Assembly (NCBI GenBank): GCA_040753795.1
Contig: JBFMDX010000013.1
Coordinates: 1 to 64,000, forward strand
DNA length: 64,000 nucleotides
Reading direction: 5' to 3'
From: Thermodesulfobacteriota bacterium
GTDB taxonomy: Bacteria > Desulfobacterota > Desulfobacteria > Desulfobacterales > Desulfosudaceae
Shown: in pieces, positions 37,014 to 44,855 of the stretch
Layout of the letters: each line of letters starts with the position of its first letter
How positions within the stretch are numbered: position 1 is the stretch's first letter
Position numbers and translations under genes: made by a program
Notes under the pieces: model-generated
Seen by the model: only the letters and a program-made list of their open reading frames with translations
The model's database searches: none
Told to the model about the DNA's origin: nothing

Positions 37014-37535
37014 ATGAAAAAATTAATCGTTACACTGCTTTTATTAGTGCTTCCGCTATCGGTAATGGCCATGGACGCCGTTACCAACGCCGAGCTCGAC
37101 GGTGTTGCCGGCCAGGCCGGCGTGACCATCGCCTTTGGCGGTAACAGCACCACCGTCATCGACTTTTCCCAGCTTGCCTGGGGTGACCCGGACGGCCTGA
37201 CCGCCTGCAGCAGCACCGCCGGCTGGCTCATCATCAACGGCGTCGTCACCATCACTCAAGTTATCGCCGACGGCCAGCGCCTGGTTCTGGACATCGGCAC
37301 CACCGCCGCTGCTGCTTCTTGTAATGTCGGCGGCGCTGTCTACATTCCGGCCAACGAAACCTTCGTGGCGGTCGGACTGCCTGATGTCACCATGACGATA
37401 ACCGTTCCTTCCACGCTGAACATCGGTCTGGCGGATACTTCCAGCCCCATTGACGGCACTCTCGGCATCCTGAACCTGCGGGGCTTGAGTGTTACGGCCG
37501 GAACTCCGAACTCCCTGTACATCTGGGCGCACTAA
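37014..37535 (+). CDS. Small secreted DUF6160/FilA-like protein, paralogue 1
   Basis: This 173-residue protein has GGAGG 9 nt before its ATG. Residues 1-19 are a Sec signal peptide ending SVMA. The mature chain starts MDAVTNAELDGVAGQAGVTIAF, whose V-T-N-A-E-L-D-G-V-A-G-Q fits a double-glycine leader. The rest is Gly/Ser/Thr/Ala-rich and beta-strand-like, with W-G-D-P-D-G, two Cys (near residues 63 and 102) and the C-terminal LYIWAH. It is about 80% identical to 38280-38807. It is likely an exported filament or surface subunit secreted through the barrel at 41086. Many Ser/Thr could carry O-glycans; that is inference. Confidence 0.8.
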   Translation: MKKLIVTLLLLVLPLSVMAMDAVTNAELDGVAGQAGVTIAFGGNSTTVIDFSQLAWGDPDGLTACSSTAGWLIINGVVTITQVIADGQRLVLDIGTTAAAASCNVGGAVYIPANETFVAVGLPDVTMTITVPSTLNIGLADTSSPIDGTLGILNLRGLSVTAGTPNSLYIWAH

Positions 37536-37597
37536 TTCGACTAAAGGCAGTACGGGGATAATGATGGCCTGAAAATTGTAAGACAGGTTCAGCGTAC

Positions 37598-38233
37598 ATG
37601 GAAAAAGGCAGAAAAAAGAGCGTCGGAAAGAAGTGGATCAAATCGCTGGCCGGAGCGATTCTCTTTTCGGGAATCGCTTTTCAGTGGTGTCCTCCCGGTT
37701 ACGGCATGGATGCCCTGACCTATTCGGAGTTGAATCAAGTCTCCGGAAAGTCCGGCATTAACATAGCGTTTCGTGACGCCGTTACGGTGCAGGCGTCTTT
37801 CCGTTCCCTGAGCCAAGGAGACACGGACGGATGGGGCGGTAAAGCTGCCGTATGGGCCGCCAACCCGGATGACAATCCCGGCTGGATCGTGTTGATCGGC
37901 ACCGGGTCCAACAGCGGTTACTTGCGGACTACCATTCCGGCGAACGCAGTACTGACAGTAGATGTGGCTACCACAGGGGCTTCTACCTGCCAGGTTGCCG
38001 GCGGCGCCCCGTACGCGGGGATCACTGTTCCACCGAACACGCCTTTTTTCTCCTTCAGCCTGACGAAAACCACCATCGGTCTTCAAACACCGTACACGGT
38101 TAATGTCATGATGAGCAACGATGCCACTCTGGCGCCAGGCTCCATGGATATCGTCGGTATAATGCACGCTGAAAACCTGATGATTAATAAGGCCGACATG
38201 AAAAGCACATGTTATATATGGGCCCGTCCCTGA
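37598..38233 (+). CDS. Secreted DUF6160-like protein, divergent member
   Basis: This 211-residue protein has a basic N-terminus and a hydrophobic core (residues 15-36) that form a signal peptide ending PGYG. The motif L-T-Y-S-E-L-N-Q-V-S-G-K (40-51) then replaces that of its neighbours. Q-G-D-T-D-G follows near residue 72, aligned with W-G-D-P-D-G in the flanking genes. The chain ends S-T-C-Y-I-W-A-R-P, so the YIWA end is kept. It sits between two near-identical paralogues, 62 nt after the first. It could be a minor or tip/nucleator subunit, by analogy with FapB beside FapC. Confidence 0.75.
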   Translation: MEKGRKKSVGKKWIKSLAGAILFSGIAFQWCPPGYGMDALTYSELNQVSGKSGINIAFRDAVTVQASFRSLSQGDTDGWGGKAAVWAANPDDNPGWIVLIGTGSNSGYLRTTIPANAVLTVDVATTGASTCQVAGGAPYAGITVPPNTPFFSFSLTKTTIGLQTPYTVNVMMSNDATLAPGSMDIVGIMHAENLMINKADMKSTCYIWARP

Positions 38234-38279
38234 TGCTGCCGACCATTTAAAAACTTTACTGTTTTGGAGGAAAATAATA

Positions 38280-38807
38280 ATGAAGAGATTTGGATTGACT
38301 GTATTGATTATCGCCCTGCTGGCATTGCCCATGTCCGCCCTGGCTCTGGAAAAGATGTCCGGCGGCGACCTCAGCGGTGTCACCGGCCAGGCCGGCGTGA
38401 CCATCGCCTTTGGCGGCAACAGCACCACCACCATCGACTTCTCCCAGCTCGCCTGGGGTGACCCTGACGGTCTGACCGCCTGCAGCAGCACCGCCGGCTG
38501 GATCATCATCAACGGCGCCGTCACCATTGCCCAGTCCATTGCCGACGGCGAGAGACTGGTCCTGGATATCGGCACCACCGGCGCCGCTTCTTGTAACGTC
38601 GCCGGCGCTGTCTACATCCCGGCTTCCGAAACCTTTATCGCGGTCAGCCTGCCCAACACGACCATGGCCATCACCGTTCCGGCTACCCTGAACGTCGGCC
38701 TGGCCGATACTTCAGCCGCCATCGACGGCACCCTCGGCATCCTGAACCTGCGGGGCCTGAGTGTTACCGCCGGCACCCCGGACGCCCTGTACATCTGGGC
38801 TCATTGA
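38280..38807 (+). CDS. Small secreted DUF6160/FilA-like protein, paralogue 2
   Basis: This 175-residue protein has a TTTTGGAGGAAA ribosome site that repeats the one at 37014. The signal peptide (residues 1-22) ends SALA, and M-S-G-G-D-L-S-G-V-T-G-Q follows. From GQAGVTIAFGGNSTT on it matches 37014-37535 almost residue for residue, including W-G-D-P-D-G, both Cys and the C-terminal LYIWAH. Most differences lie in the signal peptide and leader segment, so the mature domain is under stronger constraint or was homogenised. It is probably the second major subunit. A GC-rich hairpin follows the stop. Confidence 0.8.
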   Translation: MKRFGLTVLIIALLALPMSALALEKMSGGDLSGVTGQAGVTIAFGGNSTTTIDFSQLAWGDPDGLTACSSTAGWIIINGAVTIAQSIADGERLVLDIGTTGAASCNVAGAVYIPASETFIAVSLPNTTMAITVPATLNVGLADTSAAIDGTLGILNLRGLSVTAGTPDALYIWAH

Positions 38808-38870
38808 TAACCGGGTCGGATGATGATGGTATTGCTTAAAAGCAATAGCATCAGTTAAAAATTGGATAAT

Positions 38871-38915
38871 CCCCGGGCAGGTGCCTGCGTTGATCATCGC
38901 ATCGCCTGTCCGGGG
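38871..38915 (+). terminator. GC-rich hairpin after the small secreted genes
   Basis: CCCCGGGCAGG (38871-38881) pairs with CCTGTCCGGGG (38905-38915) with one G-U pair, followed by TTTA. A smaller ATTGCTT/AAGCAAT hairpin lies at 38831-38846. The pair may end or attenuate transcription, giving less of the downstream 38942 product. Confidence 0.5.
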
Positions 38916-38941
38916 TTTACCCATATCGGACGTAATGCGCT

Positions 38942-40069
38942 ATGACGTCTTATCATCTAAATAATATATTATCTGTCTTTTCCCGACCGGCGATTTTATC
39001 CTTTCTGATTCTTGCCGCAACCGCTTTCCCTTCCATCGGCGGCACGGTAGCGCCCGAACTGCTTTCCGATACGTGTATCGATGAAATAACGGCCGGCACC
39101 ACTGACAACTGCGTGACCGCTTTTTATGAAACCCCTTCTTCCGCATATATCGACCCCGAGCCCAGCTGGTGGGGAGATATGGACGGCTTTACAAACGAAG
39201 GAGCAGGTTGCGGGTTCAGGCCCGGCTTTGTCGTCACCGATGTTCCCTACATGGATTATCAATATGATACATTTAAATACAGCTTTCAAAGCCAGGCGGA
39301 TGTGGACCGGTTTTTAAAGGCCCTCCCCTCTCTGGGGGGGCTCCCGATCAATGTGATCGGCACTGACTATATCCGGGGCAATCCCAACGCCGGCAACACC
39401 TTTTCCGGAGACGGTTCCGGGCCACGGACCCGGGAAGTCATCATCACCACTGACCAGAAAATAAATGGTGACTTCGTCCGTTCCTATAACGGCGAAGTCA
39501 TTACACAGCCCGTTCGAATTGACCTGGAATTCCTGCCTCCCTATGCGTTAAGTTACACAGAACACAAGGGCGGCGGTAAATACAAAAATGAAAAAACAGT
39601 GCTGCTGGAACGTTCGGCCACATTCAGAAGTTATAACCGGTATGAATGGGTCCAGCGAAGGCCGAGAATGGAAATGGTCCGCAATAGCGATGGCACTTTT
39701 TCCATCATCACTCTCCAGGACACTACCCATAATTTTGGCGCCGTTTTTCTCGAGTCCGGCGCTACCGGAGACGACCCCATCCTGTCCGATTCCGGCCGTA
39801 TCGTTGTCCCTCCCGATACCGTTTACTTGAGAAACACCATATTCAATGACCTTCATATTTCCAGTCCCAGTTTAGCCATGAGTATCGGTCTTGCTCCTAT
39901 GGGACTTCCCGTCGCACCGGGTGAGGTGATCGGGGATCAGACCCATTATCCCGACTTTAACCGATATCAGGAACTCGGCATGATGGATATCCGGGATCTC
40001 GATGTTTTTCTCAAAGGCGGCAACAATATTTACATCTACACCAATGAAGATTTGGATATTTGCCAATAA
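38942..40069 (+). CDS. Large secreted protein of the filament locus (DUF6160-like N-terminus)
   Basis: This 375-residue protein has a signal-peptide-like hydrophobic stretch at residues 14-33. L-S-D-T-C-I-D-E-I-T-A-G (41-52) follows and keeps the L-S-x-x-x-I-x-x-I-x-[GA]-G pattern with Cys for Glu. W-G-D-M-D-G near 80 aligns with the smaller subunits. The body is acidic and Tyr-rich, and the end reads NIYIYTNEDLDICQ, a diverged YIW end. No enzyme motif is visible. It may be an adhesin, a tip protein or a substrate-specific factor. The following 205 nt hold a promoter and the dyad. Confidence 0.7.
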   Translation: MTSYHLNNILSVFSRPAILSFLILAATAFPSIGGTVAPELLSDTCIDEITAGTTDNCVTAFYETPSSAYIDPEPSWWGDMDGFTNEGAGCGFRPGFVVTDVPYMDYQYDTFKYSFQSQADVDRFLKALPSLGGLPINVIGTDYIRGNPNAGNTFSGDGSGPRTREVIITTDQKINGDFVRSYNGEVITQPVRIDLEFLPPYALSYTEHKGGGKYKNEKTVLLERSATFRSYNRYEWVQRRPRMEMVRNSDGTFSIITLQDTTHNFGAVFLESGATGDDPILSDSGRIVVPPDTVYLRNTIFNDLHISSPSLAMSIGLAPMGLPVAPGEVIGDQTHYPDFNRYQELGMMDIRDLDVFLKGGNNIYIYTNEDLDICQ

Positions 40070-40186
40070 GGACTCTTCCCTGATGAACATACTGGTTCCT
40101 CCGGTCCTGTCCGAATCTTATCCCCAACGCCCGCCCGCAGGCCGCAGTTTACTGAGTTCCGGTCCCTTTTTTCCCTTATTTTTTGC

Positions 40187-40215
40187 TTTACAAAACAGGT
40201 TTGATCCTTTATCAT
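40187..40215 (+). promoter_or_regulatory. Strong candidate sigma70 promoter of the secretion operon
   Basis: TTTACA (40187-40192), a 17-nt spacer and TATCAT (40210-40215) match the consensus at 5/6 in each box with ideal spacing. It separates the export machinery (40275 onwards) from the substrate genes as its own transcription unit. Confidence 0.6.
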
Positions 40216-40223
40216 TGTAATGA

Positions 40224-40236
40224 TAAACAGTGTTTA
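40224..40236 (+). promoter_or_regulatory. Perfect TAAACA-G-TGTTTA dyad at the transcription start
   Basis: This 13-mer is identical to the one at 36844. It begins 9 nt after the -10, so it would cover the first transcribed bases. That position suits a repressor or start-site regulator. Confidence 0.55.
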
Positions 40237-40274
40237 TTTGATATTTTTGAAACCGGGGGCAGGGGAATAATTTT

Positions 40275-41057
40275 ATGCATGTACTCATTGCTTTTATAAT
40301 CAGCGCGTCTTTGCTGGCCGGTATTCTTCCTGTCAGGGAAGCGCCGGACAATGAGATCCGCTTTACCGTTGCTCCTGACGATGGAATTATCAGCAACACC
40401 GACAATTACCTGCCTCATGTTTTGCAGCCTGTTGAAATGCGCTTTGAGATGAGAACCGCTAAGGATATCGAGTATTCCCGTATCGTCAGCCAGAAATATG
40501 ATTACAGTTGCGGATCGGCGGCGCTGGCCACCCTGCTCAAATATCATGTGGCAGAAGATTTCGAGGAAGGCCAAATCATTCACGGCCTGTTGAAATACGG
40601 CGACAAGGAGAAAATTATCGAACGGCGGGCGTTCTCCCTGCTGGACATGAAAAGTTTCGTTAACGCCATCGGTTACCAGGGAGTAGGTTACAAGGCTGAA
40701 ATTGACGACCTGGCATCCCTTGACATGCCCTGCATTCTCCCTATGGAACTATATGGTTACCGCCATTTTACCGTTTTCAAGGATATCCGTGAAGGACATG
40801 TCTTTCTGGCCGACCCCTTCCAGGGCAATACCAGTTACCCTGTTGAACAATTCAAGAAGCTCTGGCATCAGAATGTCATTTTCGTGGTTTACCCTTCAGG
40901 TGAAGAACAATTAAAACTGTTGCAACTGAAAAACGACGACCTCCGTTTCATGGATGAAGACCGGACACTGGATATCATGTTCCGTGACCGAATGGTTGAA
41001 ATGGAAAAGATGCCGATTGAAACGGATCCGGACGAAAGACAATATTACAAAAGATAA
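40275..41057 (+). CDS. Periplasmic C39-family peptidase (FapD-like)
   Basis: In this 260-residue protein a hydrophobic N-terminus (residues 1-17) serves as signal peptide or anchor, and AGGGG precedes the ATG. The catalytic Cys lies in Y-D-Y-S-C-G-S-A-A (near residue 78), the His in GYRHFTVF and the Asp in FLADPFQG. This triad order belongs to C39, the double-glycine-leader peptidases. No ABC transporter is fused or nearby, unlike bacteriocin exporters; the same holds for FapD of the Pseudomonas Fap amyloid system. Its likely substrates are the L-[ST]-x-x-E-L-x-x-x-x-G segments of the secreted proteins upstream. Processing itself is inferred. Confidence 0.85.
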   Translation: MHVLIAFIISASLLAGILPVREAPDNEIRFTVAPDDGIISNTDNYLPHVLQPVEMRFEMRTAKDIEYSRIVSQKYDYSCGSAALATLLKYHVAEDFEEGQIIHGLLKYGDKEKIIERRAFSLLDMKSFVNAIGYQGVGYKAEIDDLASLDMPCILPMELYGYRHFTVFKDIREGHVFLADPFQGNTSYPVEQFKKLWHQNVIFVVYPSGEEQLKLLQLKNDDLRFMDEDRTLDIMFRDRMVEMEKMPIETDPDERQYYKR

Positions 41058-41085
41058 ACCGCAATGCTCTTCAGGAGGTAATATT

Positions 41086-42978
41086 TTGAAGGCAAATATC
41101 AAAATAATTCTTGTGGGGGCCCTGTTTCTCCTGGCAGCACTGGCGATCAGCAGCAGCGGGCAGGAAAATCAACCGGACGACAGTGCGACTAAAAAATCCG
41201 ATCCATCGTCTGGATCCGGCTTTACCAGAAGCCTCAACTCCAATGAACTTGACAGGGAAACCGCCGCCGGCCTCAAAAAAGATATGACCAGCGATGAACT
41301 CAATAATGCCAGTGGCGCCGGTCTCAAAAAAGATATGACCAGCGATGAACTCAATCAGACCACCGGTGCCGGTATCAAACATGTGACCTCTCTGGAACTG
41401 TCCATGTCTTCCGGTCGTGGTTTTGGTTCCGACCTTTCTCTGACCGAACTGGAAAACATGGTTGGTTACGGGTTTATCAATAAACTGACGCCCGATGAAA
41501 TAGATAAAATAAACGCCCGGGGAACTCTTTCCGACGAGCAGGCCCGGCTCACGGTAAAAGACCTGGCTGCCATTAACGCCCAGGGTGTTAAATTTATTAT
41601 CGATACATCAAAATTTTCACCCGAAGAAATGGGAGAAATCGAAGGGAGAGGGACCCTGCAGGATATCGGGAAATACCCTTATTCAATTCAGGTAGGTATA
41701 TTCAGAGACAAGGAAAATGCCATTGCCATGCTGGAATCGGTCAAGGCCAGAGGGTATGATCCCTATATCTTCAGGACCAGGGATGAACTCGGGAATGCAA
41801 TCTTCGCGGTTCGCCTGGGAGATTACGAGACGGTCCAGGAAGCCTATGCCGAGGTAACCCATTACATGGGGAAAGAACACAAGGAAGCATTTGTCACCTA
41901 CATCAACTCCACCCAGAGCATACAACGGGAGGATCTGATCAACGAAGAAGAGGATTTCGTCCACTCTGGAAAGGAAGAGAAAGTCGACCTTGACAAAGAG
42001 TATGCCAGTGAAGATCTCCGAACTTTGTATAAGCAGATTCAATCCCTTCAGGGAGAAGTCGAAAAGCTGCGCACTGAATCGGAGGCCAGAAAAAAACTGA
42101 AAATGACGGAGGCTGAACAGCAGCAGGAAGAAGAGGAGATCCTTTCCGCCGCCGGCCGGGAATACGTCCTGTCTCCGGCCAGAACATTAAGTTTTGACTA
42201 CAGTTTCGGATACTCCCATAACAGTTTCGACGAAGCTGAATGGAATGCCCAGCGCATCATCCATACTGCTGATCATACCCTGACCAACACCATCAGCGCC
42301 GCCTACGCTCTTTATGACAACCTTACCCTGGCCACATCCATCCCCTTTAAATATAAATATAATGATATGGGCGCCAGCGGCTCCAAGGATGTCAGTGATA
42401 TCGGCGACGTTTCCTTCAGCGGCAGCTGGCAGCCGACCAAATCTGATCAAAAGATTCCGCCGCTCATTCTCAGCGCCAGCGTCGCCGCACCCACCGGCAG
42501 GGGGCCTTATGAAATCAACCCGGAAATCGATCTTTCCACCGGCGCCGGCCTCTACTCTTTATCTATGGGTGTAAATACCAACAAAAAAATTGATCCGGTT
42601 GTCGCCTACGGAGGATTGGCCTATTCCTATCAATTCAAGGATTCAGGACTGAACTATTACCTGGGTGACGGCAGGGTTCTTGACGAGGTTGAACCCGGAA
42701 GCGGGCTTGGTATGAGCCTGGGGATGGGATATGCCATGTCCTACGCGGCAACCATCAACGCCTCTTTCAGCCTGTCTTACGCCTTTGGAACGAAGTACCA
42801 TTATGAAGACGGCGAATCCTCCGAGACCGATGATACTGTAACCGCCAGCCTCAGCCTGGGTACCGGCTGGCGCTTTTCCGCCAAACGAACGATCAGCTTT
42901 AACGTTGGTCTCGGTCTAACCAATGATGCTTCTGACTTTTCGTTTGCCTTCAGAATTCCTTTTGATTACCAACTGTAA
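41086..42978 (+). CDS. Outer-membrane channel protein with leader-motif repeats, SPOR domain and coiled coil (FapF-like)
   Basis: This is 630 residues from TTG 41086, which has AGGAGG 7 nt upstream. Residues 1-25 are a signal peptide. Residues 45-190 hold about eight repeats of about 17 residues with the pattern L-[ST]-x-x-E-L-x-x-x-x-[GA]-x-G. Residues 197-271 (YSIQVGIFRDKENA...) form a SPOR domain, which binds peptidoglycan. Residues 308-355 form a coiled coil. Residues 362-630 alternate as an outer-membrane barrel and end in Leu after aromatic strands. The coiled-coil-plus-barrel plan is that of FapF; the repeats and SPOR domain are additions. It likely exports the small secreted proteins across the outer membrane. 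Confidence 0.8.
   Translation: MKANIKIILVGALFLLAALAISSSGQENQPDDSATKKSDPSSGSGFTRSLNSNELDRETAAGLKKDMTSDELNNASGAGLKKDMTSDELNQTTGAGIKHVTSLELSMSSGRGFGSDLSLTELENMVGYGFINKLTPDEIDKINARGTLSDEQARLTVKDLAAINAQGVKFIIDTSKFSPEEMGEIEGRGTLQDIGKYPYSIQVGIFRDKENAIAMLESVKARGYDPYIFRTRDELGNAIFAVRLGDYETVQEAYAEVTHYMGKEHKEAFVTYINSTQSIQREDLINEEEDFVHSGKEEKVDLDKEYASEDLRTLYKQIQSLQGEVEKLRTESEARKKLKMTEAEQQQEEEEILSAAGREYVLSPARTLSFDYSFGYSHNSFDEAEWNAQRIIHTADHTLTNTISAAYALYDNLTLATSIPFKYKYNDMGASGSKDVSDIGDVSFSGSWQPTKSDQKIPPLILSASVAAPTGRGPYEINPEIDLSTGAGLYSLSMGVNTNKKIDPVVAYGGLAYSYQFKDSGLNYYLGDGRVLDEVEPGSGLGMSLGMGYAMSYAATINASFSLSYAFGTKYHYEDGESSETDDTVTASLSLGTGWRFSAKRTISFNVGLGLTNDASDFSFAFRIPFDYQL
41218..41649 (+). repeat. Eight in-frame 48-66-bp repeats coding the leader-like motif
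   Basis: The second and third units (41269-41370) are nearly identical at DNA level and encode GLKKDMTSDELN twice. The others are conserved only in protein. Units 1-6 are 16-17 residues, units 7-8 are 21-22. Each keeps Glu/Asp-[Leu/Ile/Met] and ends before a Gly. Confidence 0.85.
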
Positions 42979-42996
42979 AACGGGACAGGAGAATTA

Positions 42997-44790
42997 ATGC
43001 GACCACGACCACAGGCCAAACGGGGATGGTTTTTCTTAATTGCCTGTTTTCTATTAATTACATTTGCCCACGATATCTGCCTGGCAACGTTGTTTGAAGA
43101 CCTGGCTGTCTGCTCCAAGGCAATCTCCCTTGCAAACACCTGCACCGCCTACCCTCCGGATCAGCTATCCATCCATTACAATCCGGCCGGGCTGTCCGAC
43201 CTGCATGACGGCCTTTATTTAAGTCAGGGACTTCTCACCGCTGAATTTGCCATCAAATCAAAATTCAAAGCCGATCCTGATTTCCCGGGTTGGCTGGGTG
43301 GCATTCACTCCGGTTCGCCAGGCGATCCGAATTATTATGATTACCGGCCCCAGGCCGATCCGGTTAATGGACAGAGTGGAACCACCCAGGGTGTCCATTT
43401 GTATATTCCCCTGATGGGTCCCCAGGATATGGATTCCGTCGGCATGCCCACGCCATTCGGCTTTTCCCTGGCCGCCGCTCCCTTCCCCTTCGGTCTGTCT
43501 TACCGAAAACCCAATACCCGCTGGACTTTCGGCTTCGGCGTATACGCGCCGGCCATGGGAGGGTATTACCGGGATGATGATGATCCGGCCCGATACAACG
43601 GTCGTGAGGTTTCCATGCAGCATATAGTTTATGCAGCGCCGGCCGTCAGTTATCAGTTGAGCGATACCGTGTCTGTTGGAGTGACCATGGGCCTCGGACA
43701 GGGCGCCACCCAGCTGGACACGGATATGCGCCTGCCCAACGACATGACGGCACTGACGGAAATAATGGGCATATCCACTCAAGGATTGAATATCCCTATC
43801 ATCTCACAGTTGACCCTGCCCCCCCCCTGGTTCGGGGGTGGTGTGGGCCCCTGGGACGATATCGGCAACCTGGATCTCCAGGTCCGCGATGATTACACGC
43901 CCAATTACAACCTGGGGTTAATGTGGCATCCCAGAAACTGGTTATCGTTCGGTCTGTGCTACAAAAGCGAAGTCAAAATGGAACAGGAAGGGACCTTTCG
44001 ATTCACCTACAGCGAAGAATTTCAGCGGTTTGTCGCCTGGATGGGCAGCTCGCCGCTGCTGCTGGCCGTATCCAATCTGCTGGATCTTCCCTACCGGGCC
44101 ACCCCTTCCCAGAACGGAAGCGTTTATATGAAAGGGATGGACCTGCCGCAACGGCTGGAAGCCGGCGTCATGGTCAGACCTACCCGCAAATTACGGCTGC
44201 TGTGTGACCTTCACTGGATCGATTATTCCAATACAAGAGCATATACAATTCAGTTTGACCAGGACGTTCAGCCGTTGATGATTTCCAAATTCGTGGGGCA
44301 TCTGGATGGAAACGACCGGTTGATACTTGAAATGAACATGAAGGATGAGACCCATGTAAGCCTGGGTGCCGAATACCAATTGCTGGACTGGCTTGCCCTG
44401 CGGTGCGGCTGGGAAGACAGAAAAACTTCCATTGACATGGATTATTTCTCCGTACTGGCGCCGTTGCCGGACACCGATTATTATGGTGTGGGAATGGGAT
44501 TGAATTTCAAGAGCGGATTAAAAGTCGACCTGGCGGCAGGATTTCTCACCGGATCATGGCGGGTACCGAACAACGGCAGTAAAAATTTGAACTCAACTGA
44601 TTTTATAAATTCAGTATATAACCCTTACGGCGGCATGGATGTTTCCGGTAGTATCGATGCCACGATCCTGTCGGCTAACTTTTCCATGCCGTTCAAATAT
44701 CTCTACCGTGTCGGTCAGGTTTTACGAAAGACCGGCCGCGACATCAAAGACCAGATACCATTCCTGAACAAACCAGTTCATCCGGAATAG
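42997..44790 (+). CDS. FadL/OmpP1-family outer-membrane protein
   Basis: This 597-residue protein has a signal peptide (residues 1-30), then the family hallmark IHYNPAGLSDL near residue 63 and a long barrel with many Gly/aromatic strands. Classical FadL imports hydrophobic compounds. Here it lies 18 nt after the FapF-like gene and so may assist export, anchoring or lipid handling of the filament. The coding sequence includes a C9 run at 43819-43827 (Leu-Pro-Pro-Pro-Trp), the longest homopolymer I noticed in the window and a possible slippage switch. It does not end in the usual C-terminal Phe; a cytoplasm-like KTGRDIKDQI tail follows. Confidence 0.8.
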   Translation: MRPRPQAKRGWFFLIACFLLITFAHDICLATLFEDLAVCSKAISLANTCTAYPPDQLSIHYNPAGLSDLHDGLYLSQGLLTAEFAIKSKFKADPDFPGWLGGIHSGSPGDPNYYDYRPQADPVNGQSGTTQGVHLYIPLMGPQDMDSVGMPTPFGFSLAAAPFPFGLSYRKPNTRWTFGFGVYAPAMGGYYRDDDDPARYNGREVSMQHIVYAAPAVSYQLSDTVSVGVTMGLGQGATQLDTDMRLPNDMTALTEIMGISTQGLNIPIISQLTLPPPWFGGGVGPWDDIGNLDLQVRDDYTPNYNLGLMWHPRNWLSFGLCYKSEVKMEQEGTFRFTYSEEFQRFVAWMGSSPLLLAVSNLLDLPYRATPSQNGSVYMKGMDLPQRLEAGVMVRPTRKLRLLCDLHWIDYSNTRAYTIQFDQDVQPLMISKFVGHLDGNDRLILEMNMKDETHVSLGAEYQLLDWLALRCGWEDRKTSIDMDYFSVLAPLPDTDYYGVGMGLNFKSGLKVDLAAGFLTGSWRVPNNGSKNLNSTDFINSVYNPYGGMDVSGSIDATILSANFSMPFKYLYRVGQVLRKTGRDIKDQIPFLNKPVHPE

Positions 44791-44855
44791 CAGTAACCCT
44801 TAAATTTCTTGAAGTGTTTGTTTTTCTGTTTCATCCATCTGAAAGGACAAAAAAA

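Noticed and set aside
37014-38807. Type IV pilins or PEP-CTERM proteins
   Set aside because: No prepilin peptidase site after a short basic leader, and no Pro-Glu-Pro plus transmembrane plus Arg tail. The YIWA end is not a known sorting signal.
40275-41057. Bacteriocin exporter peptidase
   Set aside because: C39 fits, but there is no ABC transporter, no immunity gene and no small bacteriocin-sized peptide. The substrates have Sec signal peptides, so a periplasmic role is more likely.
41218-41649. CRISPR-like periodicity
   Set aside because: The repeats are in frame, vary at DNA level, lack unique spacers and encode a protein repeat. The heptamer tracts at 1131 and 20091 are also too short for CRISPR.
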